DNA from: GWE2-42-39 sp963668595
GTDB lineage: Bacteria; Bacteroidota; Bacteroidia; Bacteroidales; Prolixibacteraceae
Direction: 5' to 3'
Assembly (NCBI GenBank): GCA_963668595.1
Contig: OY764876.1
Location: forward strand, 4,526,001-4,590,000
DNA length: 64,000 bases
Positions 8,562 to 18,066 of this stretch are shown one piece after another. The notes beneath the pieces are model-generated. The model saw nothing but the letters and a program-made list of their open reading frames with translations. It searched no databases and had not been told where the DNA came from. The position numbers and the translations under genes were made by a program. Every line of letters begins with the position of its first letter. The stretch's first letter is position 1.

Positions 8562-10259
8562 ATGAGCGAAAATAAAAATGAAACGGAAGTTGTAGTGAAG
8601 AAAAACTTCATTCAGCAGATTATTGAAGAAGGTATAAAAGAAGCTAACCTTAGTGGTCGGGTGCACACTCGTTTTCCTCCTGAACCGAATGGGTATTTAC
8701 ATATTGGCCATGCCAAATCTATTTGTTTGAATTTCGGGACAGCATTAAAATATGGGGGTTTGACAAATCTTCGTTTTGATGATACAAATCCTTCCAAAGA
8801 AGAAACAGAATATGTTGAATCGATTAAAGAAGATGTTCACTGGTTGGGTTTTGATTGGGGAGATCGGGAATTTTATGCTTCTGATTATTTTGATAAGTTA
8901 TTCGAATTTGCGGTAGCTTTGATTCAGAAAGGATTGGCTTACGTGGACGACCAGGATGCGGAAACCATTAGTGCGCAGAAAGGTACCCCAACTCGTCCGG
9001 GGACAGAGAGCCCTTTCCGTGCTCGTACTGCGGAAGAAAATTTGGACTTGTTTATGCGAATGAAAGCCGGAGAATTTGATGAAGGAGCTTGCGTACTTCG
9101 TGCCAAAATAGATATGGCTTCGCCCAATATGCACATGCGCGATCCGATTATTTATCGAATAATGAAAACGCCTCACCACCGTACCGGTGATAAATGGTGT
9201 GTTTATCCGATGTACGATTTTGCTCATGGACAAAGCGACTATTGGGAAGGAATCACTCATTCAATTTGTACTCTTGAATTTGAAGTGCATCGTCCGCTGT
9301 ACGATTGGTTTATCGATCAGTTGAAAGATTCTGATTATCGTCCGCGTCAGATTGAATTTGCTCGTTTGAATTTGAGTTATACCGTAATGAGCAAACGTAA
9401 GTTGCTAGAACTGGTGAAAGATAAACATGTAAATGGATGGGATGATCCCCGGATGCCAACCATATCAGGTTTGCGTCGTCGTGGATATACTCCCGAATCA
9501 ATTCGTAATTTTTCGGAACGTATTGGTGTAACAAAAGTTGACGGAATGATTGACGTTGCTTTGTTGGAACACTCGGTACGTGAGGATTTAAATAAATCAG
9601 CTCAACGGGTAATGGGGGTTCTCGATCCGTTGAAAGTGGTGATTACCACTTATCCGGAAGGACTTGTTGAAGAAATGGAAGCAATTAATAATCCGGAGAA
9701 TCCGGAAGCTGGCACTCGTCTTGTTCCGTTTACTCGTGAAATTTATATTGAACGGGATGATTTCATGGAAAATCCGCCAAAAAAATTCTTCCGTCTATCT
9801 CCCGGAACAGAAGTGCGTCTTCGTTATGCATATTTTGTAACATGTACGGATGTGATAAAAGACGAAGCCGGAAATATTATTGAGCTGCATTGTACGCACG
9901 ATCCAGCCTCAAAAGGAGGAAATTCGCCGGATGGACGAAAAGTAAAATCAACCATTCACTGGGTTTCTACTACTGAAAATGTGAAAGCAGAGGTTCGTTT
10001 GTACGACCGTTTATTCAACGATGAAGATCCGTCAGGTCACAAGGAGATTGATTTTAAAGAATTCATGAATCCAGATTCGTTGCAGGTTTTGCCGAATTGC
10101 TATGTTGAACCATTTGTAAAAGGGGCAAAAGCACTCGACCATTTTCAGTTTGAACGGTTGGGATATTTCAATATTGATCCGGATTCAACCCCGGATACGA
10201 TGGTATTTAACCGAACTGTTCAGTTGCGGGATACCTGGTCGAAAGAGAAAAACAAGTAA
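8562..10259 (+). CDS. glnS: glutaminyl-tRNA synthetase
   Basis: A 565-residue class I aminoacyl-tRNA synthetase that charges tRNA-Gln directly. The HIGH-type motif is PNGYLHIGHAKS (about residues 43-54). The ATP-binding loop is the GlnRS form VMSKRKL (about 276-282), and the catalytic domain includes CTLEFEVHRPLYDWF. The C-terminal half is the two-barrel anticodon-binding region, with LVPFTREIYIERDDF and KSTIHWVS segments. The length agrees with bacterial GlnRS. It appears monocistronic, with its own terminator. Confidence 0.96.
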   Translation: MSENKNETEVVVKKNFIQQIIEEGIKEANLSGRVHTRFPPEPNGYLHIGHAKSICLNFGTALKYGGLTNLRFDDTNPSKEETEYVESIKEDVHWLGFDWGDREFYASDYFDKLFEFAVALIQKGLAYVDDQDAETISAQKGTPTRPGTESPFRARTAEENLDLFMRMKAGEFDEGACVLRAKIDMASPNMHMRDPIIYRIMKTPHHRTGDKWCVYPMYDFAHGQSDYWEGITHSICTLEFEVHRPLYDWFIDQLKDSDYRPRQIEFARLNLSYTVMSKRKLLELVKDKHVNGWDDPRMPTISGLRRRGYTPESIRNFSERIGVTKVDGMIDVALLEHSVREDLNKSAQRVMGVLDPLKVVITTYPEGLVEEMEAINNPENPEAGTRLVPFTREIYIERDDFMENPPKKFFRLSPGTEVRLRYAYFVTCTDVIKDEAGNIIELHCTHDPASKGGNSPDGRKVKSTIHWVSTTENVKAEVRLYDRLFNDEDPSGHKEIDFKEFMNPDSLQVLPNCYVEPFVKGAKALDHFQFERLGYFNIDPDSTPDTMVFNRTVQLRDTWSKEKNK

Positions 10260-10267
10260 AAACATAC

Positions 10268-10297
10268 AAATCCGGTCGAAAAAGGCCGGATTTTTTA
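10268..10297 (+). terminator. terminator of glnS
   Basis: The stem AAATCCGG/CCGGATTT closes a short A-rich loop and is followed by T6. It starts 9 bases after the stop codon. Confidence 0.85.
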
Positions 10298-10460
10298 TTG
10301 CGACAAATTCTGCATCATCTTTCCTGATTAGCAATTAGAGACGAATATTTGTGTAATGGCGAATGTTTCAATGTGACATCAATCGGATTCTTTCAACTCT
10401 TTCGCCGACGAATCGCCTTCACTAACCGATTGATTGACTCGTTTTTTTTTTGAGTGCATA

Positions 10461-10468
10461 TACTTTTG
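10461..10468 (+). promoter_or_regulatory. candidate -7 box of the LiaI/LiaF-like operon
   Basis: TACTTTTG matches TAnnTTTG and lies 20 bases before the first start codon of the operon. No clear -33 element is at the usual spacing. Confidence 0.45.
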
Positions 10469-10488
10469 TTGCATAAAATCAAAAAAAG

Positions 10489-10869
10489 ATGGCAGAAACA
10501 TATTCGCACAACAAGCATCGTTCGGGTTCATCATTTGCCTGGATATTAATTGTCGTTGGGATCATTCTATTGATAAAACAAACCGAATTGGGAGCATACA
10601 TCCCGGGAATAAGTACAATAATTCATGCAATTGGTTCTGCTGTTCATGAGGTTGTTCATTTTGTCGGAAAAATAGGCTGGCCAATATTTCTGATTATTGC
10701 CGGAGTTATTCTGCTTACAGGTCGGCGCATCCTTGGTACATTGATACTTATTTTATTGTTGTTGTTCATTTTGCCTAATTTTATTGTCATTCCTGGAATT
10801 TTGCTCTTTTTATTTTTCCCACTCATTTTACTGGTTGTCGGAATTATAATATTGAGTAAAATGTTTTAA
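10489..10869 (+). CDS. small integral membrane protein, LiaI/DUF5668-like
   Basis: A 126-residue, very hydrophobic protein with about four membrane helices (17-32, 61-77, 80-100, 103-124). The pattern WILIVVGIILLIKQ recurs as WPIFLIIAGVILLTGRR, the Trp-initiated repeat of the LiaI/LiaF transmembrane domain. It is the first gene of a four-gene cluster with a LiaF-like protein, a LytS-type kinase and a LytTR regulator. The cluster suggests sensing of cell-envelope state; the specific activity is unknown. The RBS region is A-rich, as is common in this phylum. Confidence 0.7.
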   Translation: MAETYSHNKHRSGSSFAWILIVVGIILLIKQTELGAYIPGISTIIHAIGSAVHEVVHFVGKIGWPIFLIIAGVILLTGRRILGTLILILLLLFILPNFIVIPGILLFLFFPLILLVVGIIILSKMF

Positions 10870-10934
10870 TTTGCCGGAAGTATTAAAATTTTGTTTGAAT
10901 CGACTTTTAAAGTAACCCAAATAACTCAATTACG

Positions 10935-11642
10935 ATGAATTGCGAACATAGCAGAAGAAGACGGGCGTATTTTGGAATAGCCTTGATTACCTTAGGTATC
11001 TTTCTGATTCTGGAAAAGTTGGAAATCATACAGTGGCCTATAACAGATATTTTAACCAGTTGGCAGATGATTCTGATTGGTATTGGGGTGATTTCTTTAT
11101 TGGGAGGCAACCGTACTGGCGGGATGATTGTTTTGATGGTCGGTGTTTTCTTTCTTATTCCTGAAGTATTCGAAGTCTCTGACAAAATGCGAAAAATATC
11201 CTGGCCACTTCTGCTTGTTGGAATTGGGCTGGCAATGTTGGTTCGGCGAAGAGGCAGGCGCGATGAAGTAATTATGGGAAGTAAAAGTCCTTCGATTGAT
11301 TATTTTGATGATTTTGTCATTTTTGGAGGGCGCGAAATTTTCATCAATTCACAACATTTACTAGGCGGAAAAGCAACTTCTATTTTTGGAGGCATTGAAT
11401 ACGATATGCGCAAAGCTGTTCCTTCTGCCGGCGGATCGGTTATCGATTGTGTGACTGTTTTTGGAGGTTGTGGCTTCAAAATTCCTTTAGACTGGAGTGT
11501 TCGCAACGAAGTAACTACTGTTCTGGGTGGTTTTACTGATAAACGAAGCGATACATTAAATCAGTCATCGTATGATCCATCAAAAACGATTGTAATTAAA
11601 GGCATTTCAATATTTGGAGGTGTCGAAGTCAAACATTTTTAG
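10935..11642 (+). CDS. LiaF-like membrane protein
   Basis: A 235-residue protein. Residues 1-110 form four short membrane helices of the LiaF-TM type, with repeated WQMILIGIGVISLLGG and WPLLLVGIGLAML segments. Residues 120-235 form a soluble domain with repeating FGG turns (VIFGG, SIFGGIEYD, TVFGGCGF, SIFGGVEVKHF), which resembles the LiaF C-terminal beta-solenoid. In Firmicutes, LiaF restrains an envelope-stress two-component system. Here the kinase and regulator follow directly, so an analogous inhibitory or sensing role is inferred. It begins 65 bases after the LiaI-like gene. Confidence 0.75.
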   Translation: MNCEHSRRRRAYFGIALITLGIFLILEKLEIIQWPITDILTSWQMILIGIGVISLLGGNRTGGMIVLMVGVFFLIPEVFEVSDKMRKISWPLLLVGIGLAMLVRRRGRRDEVIMGSKSPSIDYFDDFVIFGGREIFINSQHLLGGKATSIFGGIEYDMRKAVPSAGGSVIDCVTVFGGCGFKIPLDWSVRNEVTTVLGGFTDKRSDTLNQSSYDPSKTIVIKGISIFGGVEVKHF

Positions 11643-11680
11643 TCGCGTTTAAAACTTAGATATTTCGAAGTAAATGCTCA

Positions 11681-12736
11681 ATGAATCATCCTTTTCTTCA
11701 AAATAGAAAATTATTGATTGCCTATTGGTCTTTTTGGTTGATGGTGGGCATTAGTAGTATTGCTATTCAGTTTCTTTATTATGATGAACCCTTGATGAAG
11801 ACTCTGGTACAGGCATTTATTATGGCGTTTATTTTTCCTTCTGTTGGGTTATTTATTTGGTTTGCAATAAGATATAATAGGTTTGAAGATAACGGAATTA
11901 TCCGTTTGCTATTTTTTCATTTGATTTTTGCCACAATCGTGGTAATTCTTTGGTTCTATTTCGGGGTTGTTTTCATTAAGCTGGTTGCTCCCGAGCTAAT
12001 GGATGATTTTAGTTCAGTGATGCCCCGAATGGTGTTTGGAGGCTACATGTATTATACCATCTATGTCGTATTCTTCTCTGCAATCAATTATTATCAGAAT
12101 TTCAAAGAAAAAATTAAGCAGGAATCGGAATTGAAAGCTCTGGTACGTGAGGCTGAATTGCAGGCATTGAAGTCGCAGATAAACCCTCACTTCTTATTTA
12201 ATAGCCTGAACTCTGTTTCGTCGCTTACAGTTTCCGATCCCGAAAAAGCGCAGGAAATGGTTATTAACCTTTCTAATTTCATGCGCTATTCATTAATGCA
12301 TAATCAAACAGAAACGGTTCCGTTTTGCAAGGAACTTGATAATATAAAATTGTACCTGAGCATCGAGAAAGTCCGGTTTGGTAGAAAACTCAATGCCGAA
12401 TTTGAGATTGACGAAGCTTGTCAGAATAAGCGCATTCCGAACATGATTCTGCAACCTTTGTTCGAAAATGCGATCAAGTATGGGGTGTATGAAACTACCA
12501 ATCAGGTAACTATCCGTACCGTTTGTTCTTGCGACGAAGGCAACTTGTTGATTACAATTTCCAACGACTACGACCCGGAAACAGTGCACCGGAAAGGAGA
12601 AGGAATTGGGTTGAGAAATATTCGGCAGCGATTGGCAATTATTTATAAAGATCCGGAACTTCTACAGATTCGGGACCATAAAGATCGTTTTGAAGTTAAA
12701 ATGAGCATTCCTCAAAATTCGAAAGACCATGATTGA
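11681..12736 (+). CDS. LytS/YehU-type sensor histidine kinase
   Basis: A 351-residue membrane kinase. Four membrane helices span about residues 9-135, then a short coiled coil leads to the His_kinase domain with QINPHFLFNSLNSV. The phosphoacceptor is His170. The C-terminal ATPase domain has PNMILQPLFENAIKYGV (N-box) and GEGIGLRNIRQRL (G-box). There is no separate periplasmic sensor domain, which fits signal input through partner membrane proteins such as the LiaF-like protein just upstream. The stop overlaps the start of the response-regulator gene by 8 bases, so the two are translationally coupled. Confidence 0.93.
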   Translation: MNHPFLQNRKLLIAYWSFWLMVGISSIAIQFLYYDEPLMKTLVQAFIMAFIFPSVGLFIWFAIRYNRFEDNGIIRLLFFHLIFATIVVILWFYFGVVFIKLVAPELMDDFSSVMPRMVFGGYMYYTIYVVFFSAINYYQNFKEKIKQESELKALVREAELQALKSQINPHFLFNSLNSVSSLTVSDPEKAQEMVINLSNFMRYSLMHNQTETVPFCKELDNIKLYLSIEKVRFGRKLNAEFEIDEACQNKRIPNMILQPLFENAIKYGVYETTNQVTIRTVCSCDEGNLLITISNDYDPETVHRKGEGIGLRNIRQRLAIIYKDPELLQIRDHKDRFEVKMSIPQNSKDHD

Positions 12737-13478
12737 AAAAATTAGAACCATCATTATTGAAGATGAAGAGTTGGCACGCAACCTGCTTCGTTCGTACCTG
12801 AAAGACCATCCTGATATTGAAATAATCGCAGAATGTGAAAATGGCTTTGATGGAGTAAAAGCAATCAATGAAATGAAGCCCGATTTGGTTTTTCTGGATA
12901 TTCAGATGCCTAAAATAACTGGCTTTGAAATGCTGGAATTGCTCGATTTTCGACCTGAAATTATTTTCACTACCGCATACGATCAGTTTGCATTGAAAGC
13001 ATTTGAATTTAATGCGGTAGATTATTTGCTGAAACCGTTCTCAAAAGACCGTCTGCTCTCGGCCGTTGAAAAAGTATCGGCACGAATTCAGTCGGGCGAG
13101 AAGCTGGAGGATGGACTCGATCGGATTAGTGGAGTTCCAAAAGGCGATTACCTTGATCGGGTGGTGGTGAAAGACCGGAATAAAATCAACATCATAACTG
13201 TTGATGTGATTCGTTACATTGAATCGCTGGACGACTACGTAATGATTTACACTACCGACGGGCGGCATATGAAACAAAAAACGATGAAATTTTTCGAGGA
13301 TCATCTTGATCCGAATGACTTCATCCGCATTCATCGGTCGTACATCGTTCAGGTAAAATTTATTGCAGAAATTCAGCAGTACGAGAAAGAATCTTATGTG
13401 GTTATTCTGAAAGACAAAACCAAATTAAAAGTGAGTAAGTCGGGATATAAAAATATCAAAGATGTACTTCATTTTTAG
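12729..13478 (+). CDS. LytTR-family response regulator
   Basis: A 249-residue regulator with an N-terminal receiver domain (1-120; acidic pocket at EDE 11-13, phosphorylation site Asp57 in FLDIQMP, Lys in LLKPF). The C-terminal LytTR DNA-binding domain spans about 148-248, with the IRYIESLDDYVMIYT and FIRIHRSYIVQ segments. It is the cognate partner of the overlapping kinase gene. LytTR regulators bind paired direct repeats; I did not identify such sites upstream of the operon. Confidence 0.93.
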   Translation: MIEKIRTIIIEDEELARNLLRSYLKDHPDIEIIAECENGFDGVKAINEMKPDLVFLDIQMPKITGFEMLELLDFRPEIIFTTAYDQFALKAFEFNAVDYLLKPFSKDRLLSAVEKVSARIQSGEKLEDGLDRISGVPKGDYLDRVVVKDRNKINIITVDVIRYIESLDDYVMIYTTDGRHMKQKTMKFFEDHLDPNDFIRIHRSYIVQVKFIAEIQQYEKESYVVILKDKTKLKVSKSGYKNIKDVLHF

Positions 13479-13502
13479 TTATGTGAATTGAAAGATATAA
13501 TC

Positions 13503-13532
13503 AGGGGTTTTGCATGGGCAAAGCCCTTTTTT
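13503..13532 (+). terminator. terminator of the kinase/regulator operon
   Basis: A GC-rich hairpin (GGGG...GCCC with paired TTTGC/GCAAA) followed by T6, about 25 bases after the regulator stop. One bulged base in the stem. Confidence 0.6.
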
Positions 13533-13584
13533 ATGACTGATAGTTGCGAAAAGTTTCTATTTTTACTTTTCTGATGATTGAATA

Positions 13585-14133
13585 ATGAAAAAGCATTTCA
13601 TTTTTATTTTGCTGATGTTCCCTTTCCTTGCGTTCGGACAGACGCATGTTGGTCCCGAAGGCGACCGGCTTTTAATTGGCATACTGCTTTGTGTCGTTTG
13701 CGTTGCGATAGGGTGGTTTTTCATAAGTAGAAGAAACCGATCTGTTGTAAAGCCGAAAAGCAAATCGTTTTGGGGCAGACGGAAAAAAGTAGAACTTGTT
13801 TTGAGCAAGGATCGCTTGGTGCGCCCGAAGGTGCTGACGCTTGTGGTACGGAATACGGGAAATTGCGTTGTCGATTTGGACGCACCGGTTTTGGTTTTCC
13901 GCAAACTGTGGAGCATGCGTAAATTTAAGTTGAAACGATATAAAAATCAGGAAATATATCCACTGTATTTGGAGGCAGGTAAATCTTTTACCTTGCAAAT
14001 TGAATTGGTGAAGTTTTTTGAACACGACCGAAAACTAAAACGCTTCTATTGGGGGCGCATCCTGATGTATGATGTAACTGGCAGGAAGTTTAAATCGAAG
14101 CACGTAAGTTTGCGAAAAAGCCTTTATACCTAA
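13585..14133 (+). CDS. membrane-anchored protein of unknown function
   Basis: A 182-residue protein I cannot assign to a family. It begins with a signal-peptide-like helix (1-19, ending AFGQ), and has a second membrane helix at about 30-48 followed by basic residues (ISRRNRSVVKPKSK). The rest is a compact basic domain rich in beta-strand patterns (VELVLSKDRLVRPKVLTLVVRN), reminiscent of an Ig-like fold. The stop and the pullulanase start share bases in TAATG, so the two are coupled. Any functional link to alpha-glucan breakdown is unproven. Confidence 0.6.
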   Translation: MKKHFIFILLMFPFLAFGQTHVGPEGDRLLIGILLCVVCVAIGWFFISRRNRSVVKPKSKSFWGRRKKVELVLSKDRLVRPKVLTLVVRNTGNCVVDLDAPVLVFRKLWSMRKFKLKRYKNQEIYPLYLEAGKSFTLQIELVKFFEHDRKLKRFYWGRILMYDVTGRKFKSKHVSLRKSLYT

Positions 14134-16070
14134 TGCGGAGTTGGAATTTTAGTCATATCGATTTTTCGGTTTATCCGTTTTATGCGGGAGACGACTTAGG
14201 TGTCTTTTTCAGTAATAACCAATTACGTGTAAAAATCTGGGCACCAACGGCTCTGTTGGTCGAGTTTCGGATTTATAAAGAAAGTAATGGCGGTTCTGCG
14301 GTTCGGATTGATTCGTTAATTCCTTCGGAGCAGGGATGCTGGGAGTTGGAATTGACTGGGGATTTCTCTGGTTATTACTATACTTTCCGGGTAAACGATG
14401 GGCAATGGCTTTCTGAAGTGCCCGATCCGTACGCACGGGCAGTCGGGGTAAACGGAAAACGAGGGCTGATTTTTGATGCAAGGCAAACTAATCCTGAAGA
14501 TTGGGAGCGTGATTGTCCTGTTGCCTGCGAAAATCCAGTGGATGCAATTATTTATGAGTTGCATGTTCGCGATTTCTCGATTGACCCGGAAGCTGCATTT
14601 CAGCATAAAGGAAAATACCTTGCATTTACCGAAGAGGGACTGATTGATGATGCGGGGAATTCAGTAGGGTTGGAACATTTGAAAGAACTGGGAATTACGC
14701 ATGTTCATCTGCTTCCAGTGAACGATTTTTATACTGTCGATGAATCAAATTCCTCCTCTCTCTATAATTGGGGGTACGATCCATTGCATTATAATGTGCC
14801 GGAAGGAAGCTATTCAACCAATGCCGATTCAATTGCACGGATTGTAGAGCTAAAGCAATTGGTGCAGGCTTTGCATCAAAACGGAATTGGGGTAATTTTC
14901 GATGTGGTTTACAACCATACGGGTTATACTCGTCGTTCTGTATTTAATCAAATGGTTCCGGGCTATTATTACCGGCAAGATCGACAGGGAAATTTTTCGA
15001 ATGCAAGTGGTTGTGGAAACGAAATCGCTTCGGAGCGAGCCATGGTCCGCAAATACTTGATTGATTCACTTTGTTATTGGGCCAGCGAGTTTCATGCTGA
15101 TGGTTTTCGTTTCGATTTGATGGGCATCCTTGATATTGAAACACTCAATCAGGCACGGCTTGAACTTGAAAAAATAAACCCATATATTATTTTGTATGGT
15201 GAAGGATGGACGGCTGATCGTAGTCCGTTGGATGAACAGTACCGAGCTGTAAAGCAGCAGGTTGCAAAACTTGATCGAATAGCTGTATTTAACGACGATT
15301 TGCGCAATGCCTTAAAGGGAAGTCCGTTTAATATGAACTCGAAAGGCTTCGTAAGTGGGCTTACTTTACGCGAAGAACAGGTGAAATTTGGGATGGTTGC
15401 TGCGTGCTTTCATCCTCAGATTATTTATCATTTTGTTGAAAGCTCAAATCGTCCATGGGCCATGGAGCCTTGGCAATGTGTTAATTACGTTTCGTGTCAC
15501 GACAATTATACGTTGTACGATAAACTGAAACTGAGTTGTGTCGGAGCTCCTGAGGAAATGTTGCAACGGATGACTTGTTTGGCCGGAGCAATTATTCTGA
15601 CCTCGCAGGGAATACCTTTTTTGCATGGCGGAGTGGAAATGGGCCGGAGTAAATATGGCGATCCGAATTCTTATCGGTCGTCGGATACTGTCAACCAGAT
15701 TCGTTGGAGTCAAAAAGAAGCGTATAAAAATGTTGTAGCATATTTTAAAGGATTAATCGATTTGCGGAAAAAACATCCTGCATTTCGAATGAGTTCAGCA
15801 GAACAGGTTCGTCAGCATTTGCAGTTTTCGTCGTTTTACCAACCCGGAGTAATTGCTTATTCGTTGCTGAATAATGCGAATGGTGATTCGTGGCGTGAAA
15901 TTCAACTTGTATTTAATGCTAATCCGGAACCGATCGATTTTCCGTTATCTCCGGGTAATTGGAAACTTATTGCACATGAAATGCAGATTGATTCGGATGG
16001 AATTGTAGTGGAAATACAATCTTTCTTTAAAGTCGCTCCTGTTTCAATGTTAATACTTGTTCGGGATTAA
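14133..16070 (+). CDS. pulA: type I pullulanase (GH13)
   Basis: A 645-residue alpha-1,6-glucan debranching enzyme. Residues 20-110 form a CBM48-type beta domain. The GH13 barrel follows, with the type I pullulanase signature YNWGYDPLHYNVPEGSY around residue 210. Catalytic residues are visible: nucleophile Asp in GFRFDLMG, acid/base Glu in LYGEGW, and transition-state Asp in SCHDNYTLYDK. There is no signal peptide, so it should act in the cytoplasm on glycogen or imported limit dextrins. Its start overlaps the preceding membrane protein by one base. Confidence 0.94.
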   Translation: MRSWNFSHIDFSVYPFYAGDDLGVFFSNNQLRVKIWAPTALLVEFRIYKESNGGSAVRIDSLIPSEQGCWELELTGDFSGYYYTFRVNDGQWLSEVPDPYARAVGVNGKRGLIFDARQTNPEDWERDCPVACENPVDAIIYELHVRDFSIDPEAAFQHKGKYLAFTEEGLIDDAGNSVGLEHLKELGITHVHLLPVNDFYTVDESNSSSLYNWGYDPLHYNVPEGSYSTNADSIARIVELKQLVQALHQNGIGVIFDVVYNHTGYTRRSVFNQMVPGYYYRQDRQGNFSNASGCGNEIASERAMVRKYLIDSLCYWASEFHADGFRFDLMGILDIETLNQARLELEKINPYIILYGEGWTADRSPLDEQYRAVKQQVAKLDRIAVFNDDLRNALKGSPFNMNSKGFVSGLTLREEQVKFGMVAACFHPQIIYHFVESSNRPWAMEPWQCVNYVSCHDNYTLYDKLKLSCVGAPEEMLQRMTCLAGAIILTSQGIPFLHGGVEMGRSKYGDPNSYRSSDTVNQIRWSQKEAYKNVVAYFKGLIDLRKKHPAFRMSSAEQVRQHLQFSSFYQPGVIAYSLLNNANGDSWREIQLVFNANPEPIDFPLSPGNWKLIAHEMQIDSDGIVVEIQSFFKVAPVSMLILVRD

Positions 16071-16163
16071 TTATCAGATATATTCAGGAAAAATAAATGA
16101 GCTATTGTAACAATAGTTTGGTTTTTATATATTTGAGGAAGTTAAATACAAAACCCATCCGTC

Positions 16164-16757
16164 ATGAGAAGATTGTTTGTTTATGCAGGTTTAGTATCCT
16201 TTCTTTTTGCGTGCCAGAATGAAGCAGAAATAGAAGAACCGAAGTCTGTTTATGAAATTCAGAGTATAGAATATTTCCAGGGAGAAGGTGATGGAATATC
16301 AACGGATAGTATATATTGGGGCAAGCAGTTTGTTGTAAACAGAACAAACGACGATTTGTCTCCTTTCGGTTTTGATTGGCCCGAAGCGAAAGAATCTTCA
16401 CGTTTTTCTTCCGATGAATTATTTCCTGAGTTATATAATCAGGAAGATACTATTTGGGTGAAAGTTCCTGAGTTGATAGGTTCAAAATTGGTCTTTTCAA
16501 ATAAAAATATCCGGGCATTTAGTTTGAACAGAACAGAAGAAGTAACCTCTAATATTGAAATAGAGAATACTTACACGTTAACGCCTCATACCCAGTTGAG
16601 TGTCGAACTTTTGGGAATGGTCCAGAAAACTTCGCTTAGATACAAAGCTGTTTTGAAAGAAATAAATTCAAAAAAGTTAATAAATGTAGAAGGGCAATGG
16701 ATTGGAACAAAGTTAATTGGTTTTAAGTCTTTTGTGAAATACGACGATGTTAAATAA
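16164..16757 (+). CDS. hypothetical lipoprotein
   Basis: A 197-residue protein starting with a signal peptide and lipobox LFAC (Cys17), so it is probably a membrane lipoprotein. The mature part is acidic and beta-rich, with no recognised motif. It sits alone 93 bases after the pullulanase gene and converges with alanine dehydrogenase. Confidence 0.6.
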   Translation: MRRLFVYAGLVSFLFACQNEAEIEEPKSVYEIQSIEYFQGEGDGISTDSIYWGKQFVVNRTNDDLSPFGFDWPEAKESSRFSSDELFPELYNQEDTIWVKVPELIGSKLVFSNKNIRAFSLNRTEEVTSNIEIENTYTLTPHTQLSVELLGMVQKTSLRYKAVLKEINSKKLINVEGQWIGTKLIGFKSFVKYDDVK

Positions 16758-16778
16758 GTTTCTAATTGAGTTTTTTTT

Positions 16779-17999
16779 TTAGAATACGGCTAACAGTAGT
16801 TCGATATCTTTTACAGGTAAATTAAACTGCTCTGCCAGATAATGGTTGGTTAAAATACCATTGTATATGTAAACTCCTTTACGGAAGCTTTTCGATGCTT
16901 TTATGAAATGATTCATGCCGCCGGTTTCGCCAATGGCAATGATTACCGGGCTTAAAATATTGCTTAGGGCAATGGATGCTGTACGCGATACAATTGATGG
17001 AATGTTTGGAACACAATAGTGGATAACACCATGTTTCTCAAAAGTTGGATTGTTCAGATTGGTACATTCCGACGTTGCAAAACACCCGCCCTGACTTACA
17101 TTCAAATCAATAATTACAGAACCTTTTTTCATTTTCTGAATCATTTCTTCCGGTACCTTGAAGCTGAGATTTGTGTTTACTGACAAGGCACCCAATACGG
17201 CATCGGCCGAACGAAGGGCTTTTTTCAATACCTTGGGATAAAAAACAGAGGTGAAAATGCGTTGTCCTAGTTTTTCTTCTAATAGGCGGAGATCATGAAT
17301 GTTGTCGTCGAATATTTTTACTGTAACTCCTAGTCCCAAAGCCGTTCGGGCGGCGAATTCGGCAGCTGTACCCGATCCAAGGATAACCAACTCTGCTGGC
17401 GAGATTCCAGTAATGCCTCCCAGTAGAACACCTTTCCCGTTTCTCGAATTGCTGAGATATTCGCTGGCGAGAGTAATTGCAGTACTTCCGGCGATTTGAC
17501 TCATTAGCTGAACCACTGGCAAGCAACCTTTGTCATTTTCAATATATTCGTATGCAATGGTGGTTACTTTTTTCTGCTGAAGTTTTTGTACCGTTTCAAT
17601 ACTGTGTGCATTGATTTGCAGGTTCGAGAAGAGTACCTGGTGTCCCCGTAATAAATCAATCTCGTCGCCAGTAAAGGGTGAAACCCGAATCACAATGTCA
17701 CAACCAAATACCTCGGCCCGGTTTTCGGTGACAAGGGCTCCAGCCTGGCGATATTCTTCATCGCTGTAGCTCGAAGCCTTGCCTGCATTGGTTTCAAGGT
17801 AGATTTCATGTCCGTATGAGACAAGTAACTCTGCTGCCTGAGGGGTTAGCGGAACACGATATTCAACTCGCTGAAAGTCGCACGGAATGCCAATAGTAAG
17901 TTTTTTTCCGCGCCGTCCAATTTCCAGCATTTCTTCTTTGGGTAACAAAAAGGTTTGCTCCATGGGTTGTAGTTCAGAGGCTTGTTCTTCTTTCGACAT
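16779..17999 (-). CDS. ald: alanine dehydrogenase
   Basis: A 406-residue NAD-dependent enzyme interconverting alanine and pyruvate plus ammonia. The N-terminal substrate domain has EYRVPLTPQAAELL (conserved Arg and the proline-rich turn). The Rossmann domain has VILGSGTAAEFAARTALGLG (about 205-224), and a later region has VIIDLNVSQGGCF, matching the family's conserved VDVAIDQGG position. Members in this phylum carry the extra N-terminal extension seen here (about 30 residues). It converges with the lipoprotein gene. Confidence 0.88.
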   Translation of the reverse strand: MSKEEQASELQPMEQTFLLPKEEMLEIGRRGKKLTIGIPCDFQRVEYRVPLTPQAAELLVSYGHEIYLETNAGKASSYSDEEYRQAGALVTENRAEVFGCDIVIRVSPFTGDEIDLLRGHQVLFSNLQINAHSIETVQKLQQKKVTTIAYEYIENDKGCLPVVQLMSQIAGSTAITLASEYLSNSRNGKGVLLGGITGISPAELVILGSGTAAEFAARTALGLGVTVKIFDDNIHDLRLLEEKLGQRIFTSVFYPKVLKKALRSADAVLGALSVNTNLSFKVPEEMIQKMKKGSVIIDLNVSQGGCFATSECTNLNNPTFEKHGVIHYCVPNIPSIVSRTASIALSNILSPVIIAIGETGGMNHFIKASKSFRKGVYIYNGILTNHYLAEQFNLPVKDIELLLAVF

Positions 18000-18066
18000 G
18001 GCCGTTCAGTTAATGTTCTAAAATTAATCTTTCCGGCTAAACAATCCAAAAGTTTGTTTTTCAGTG

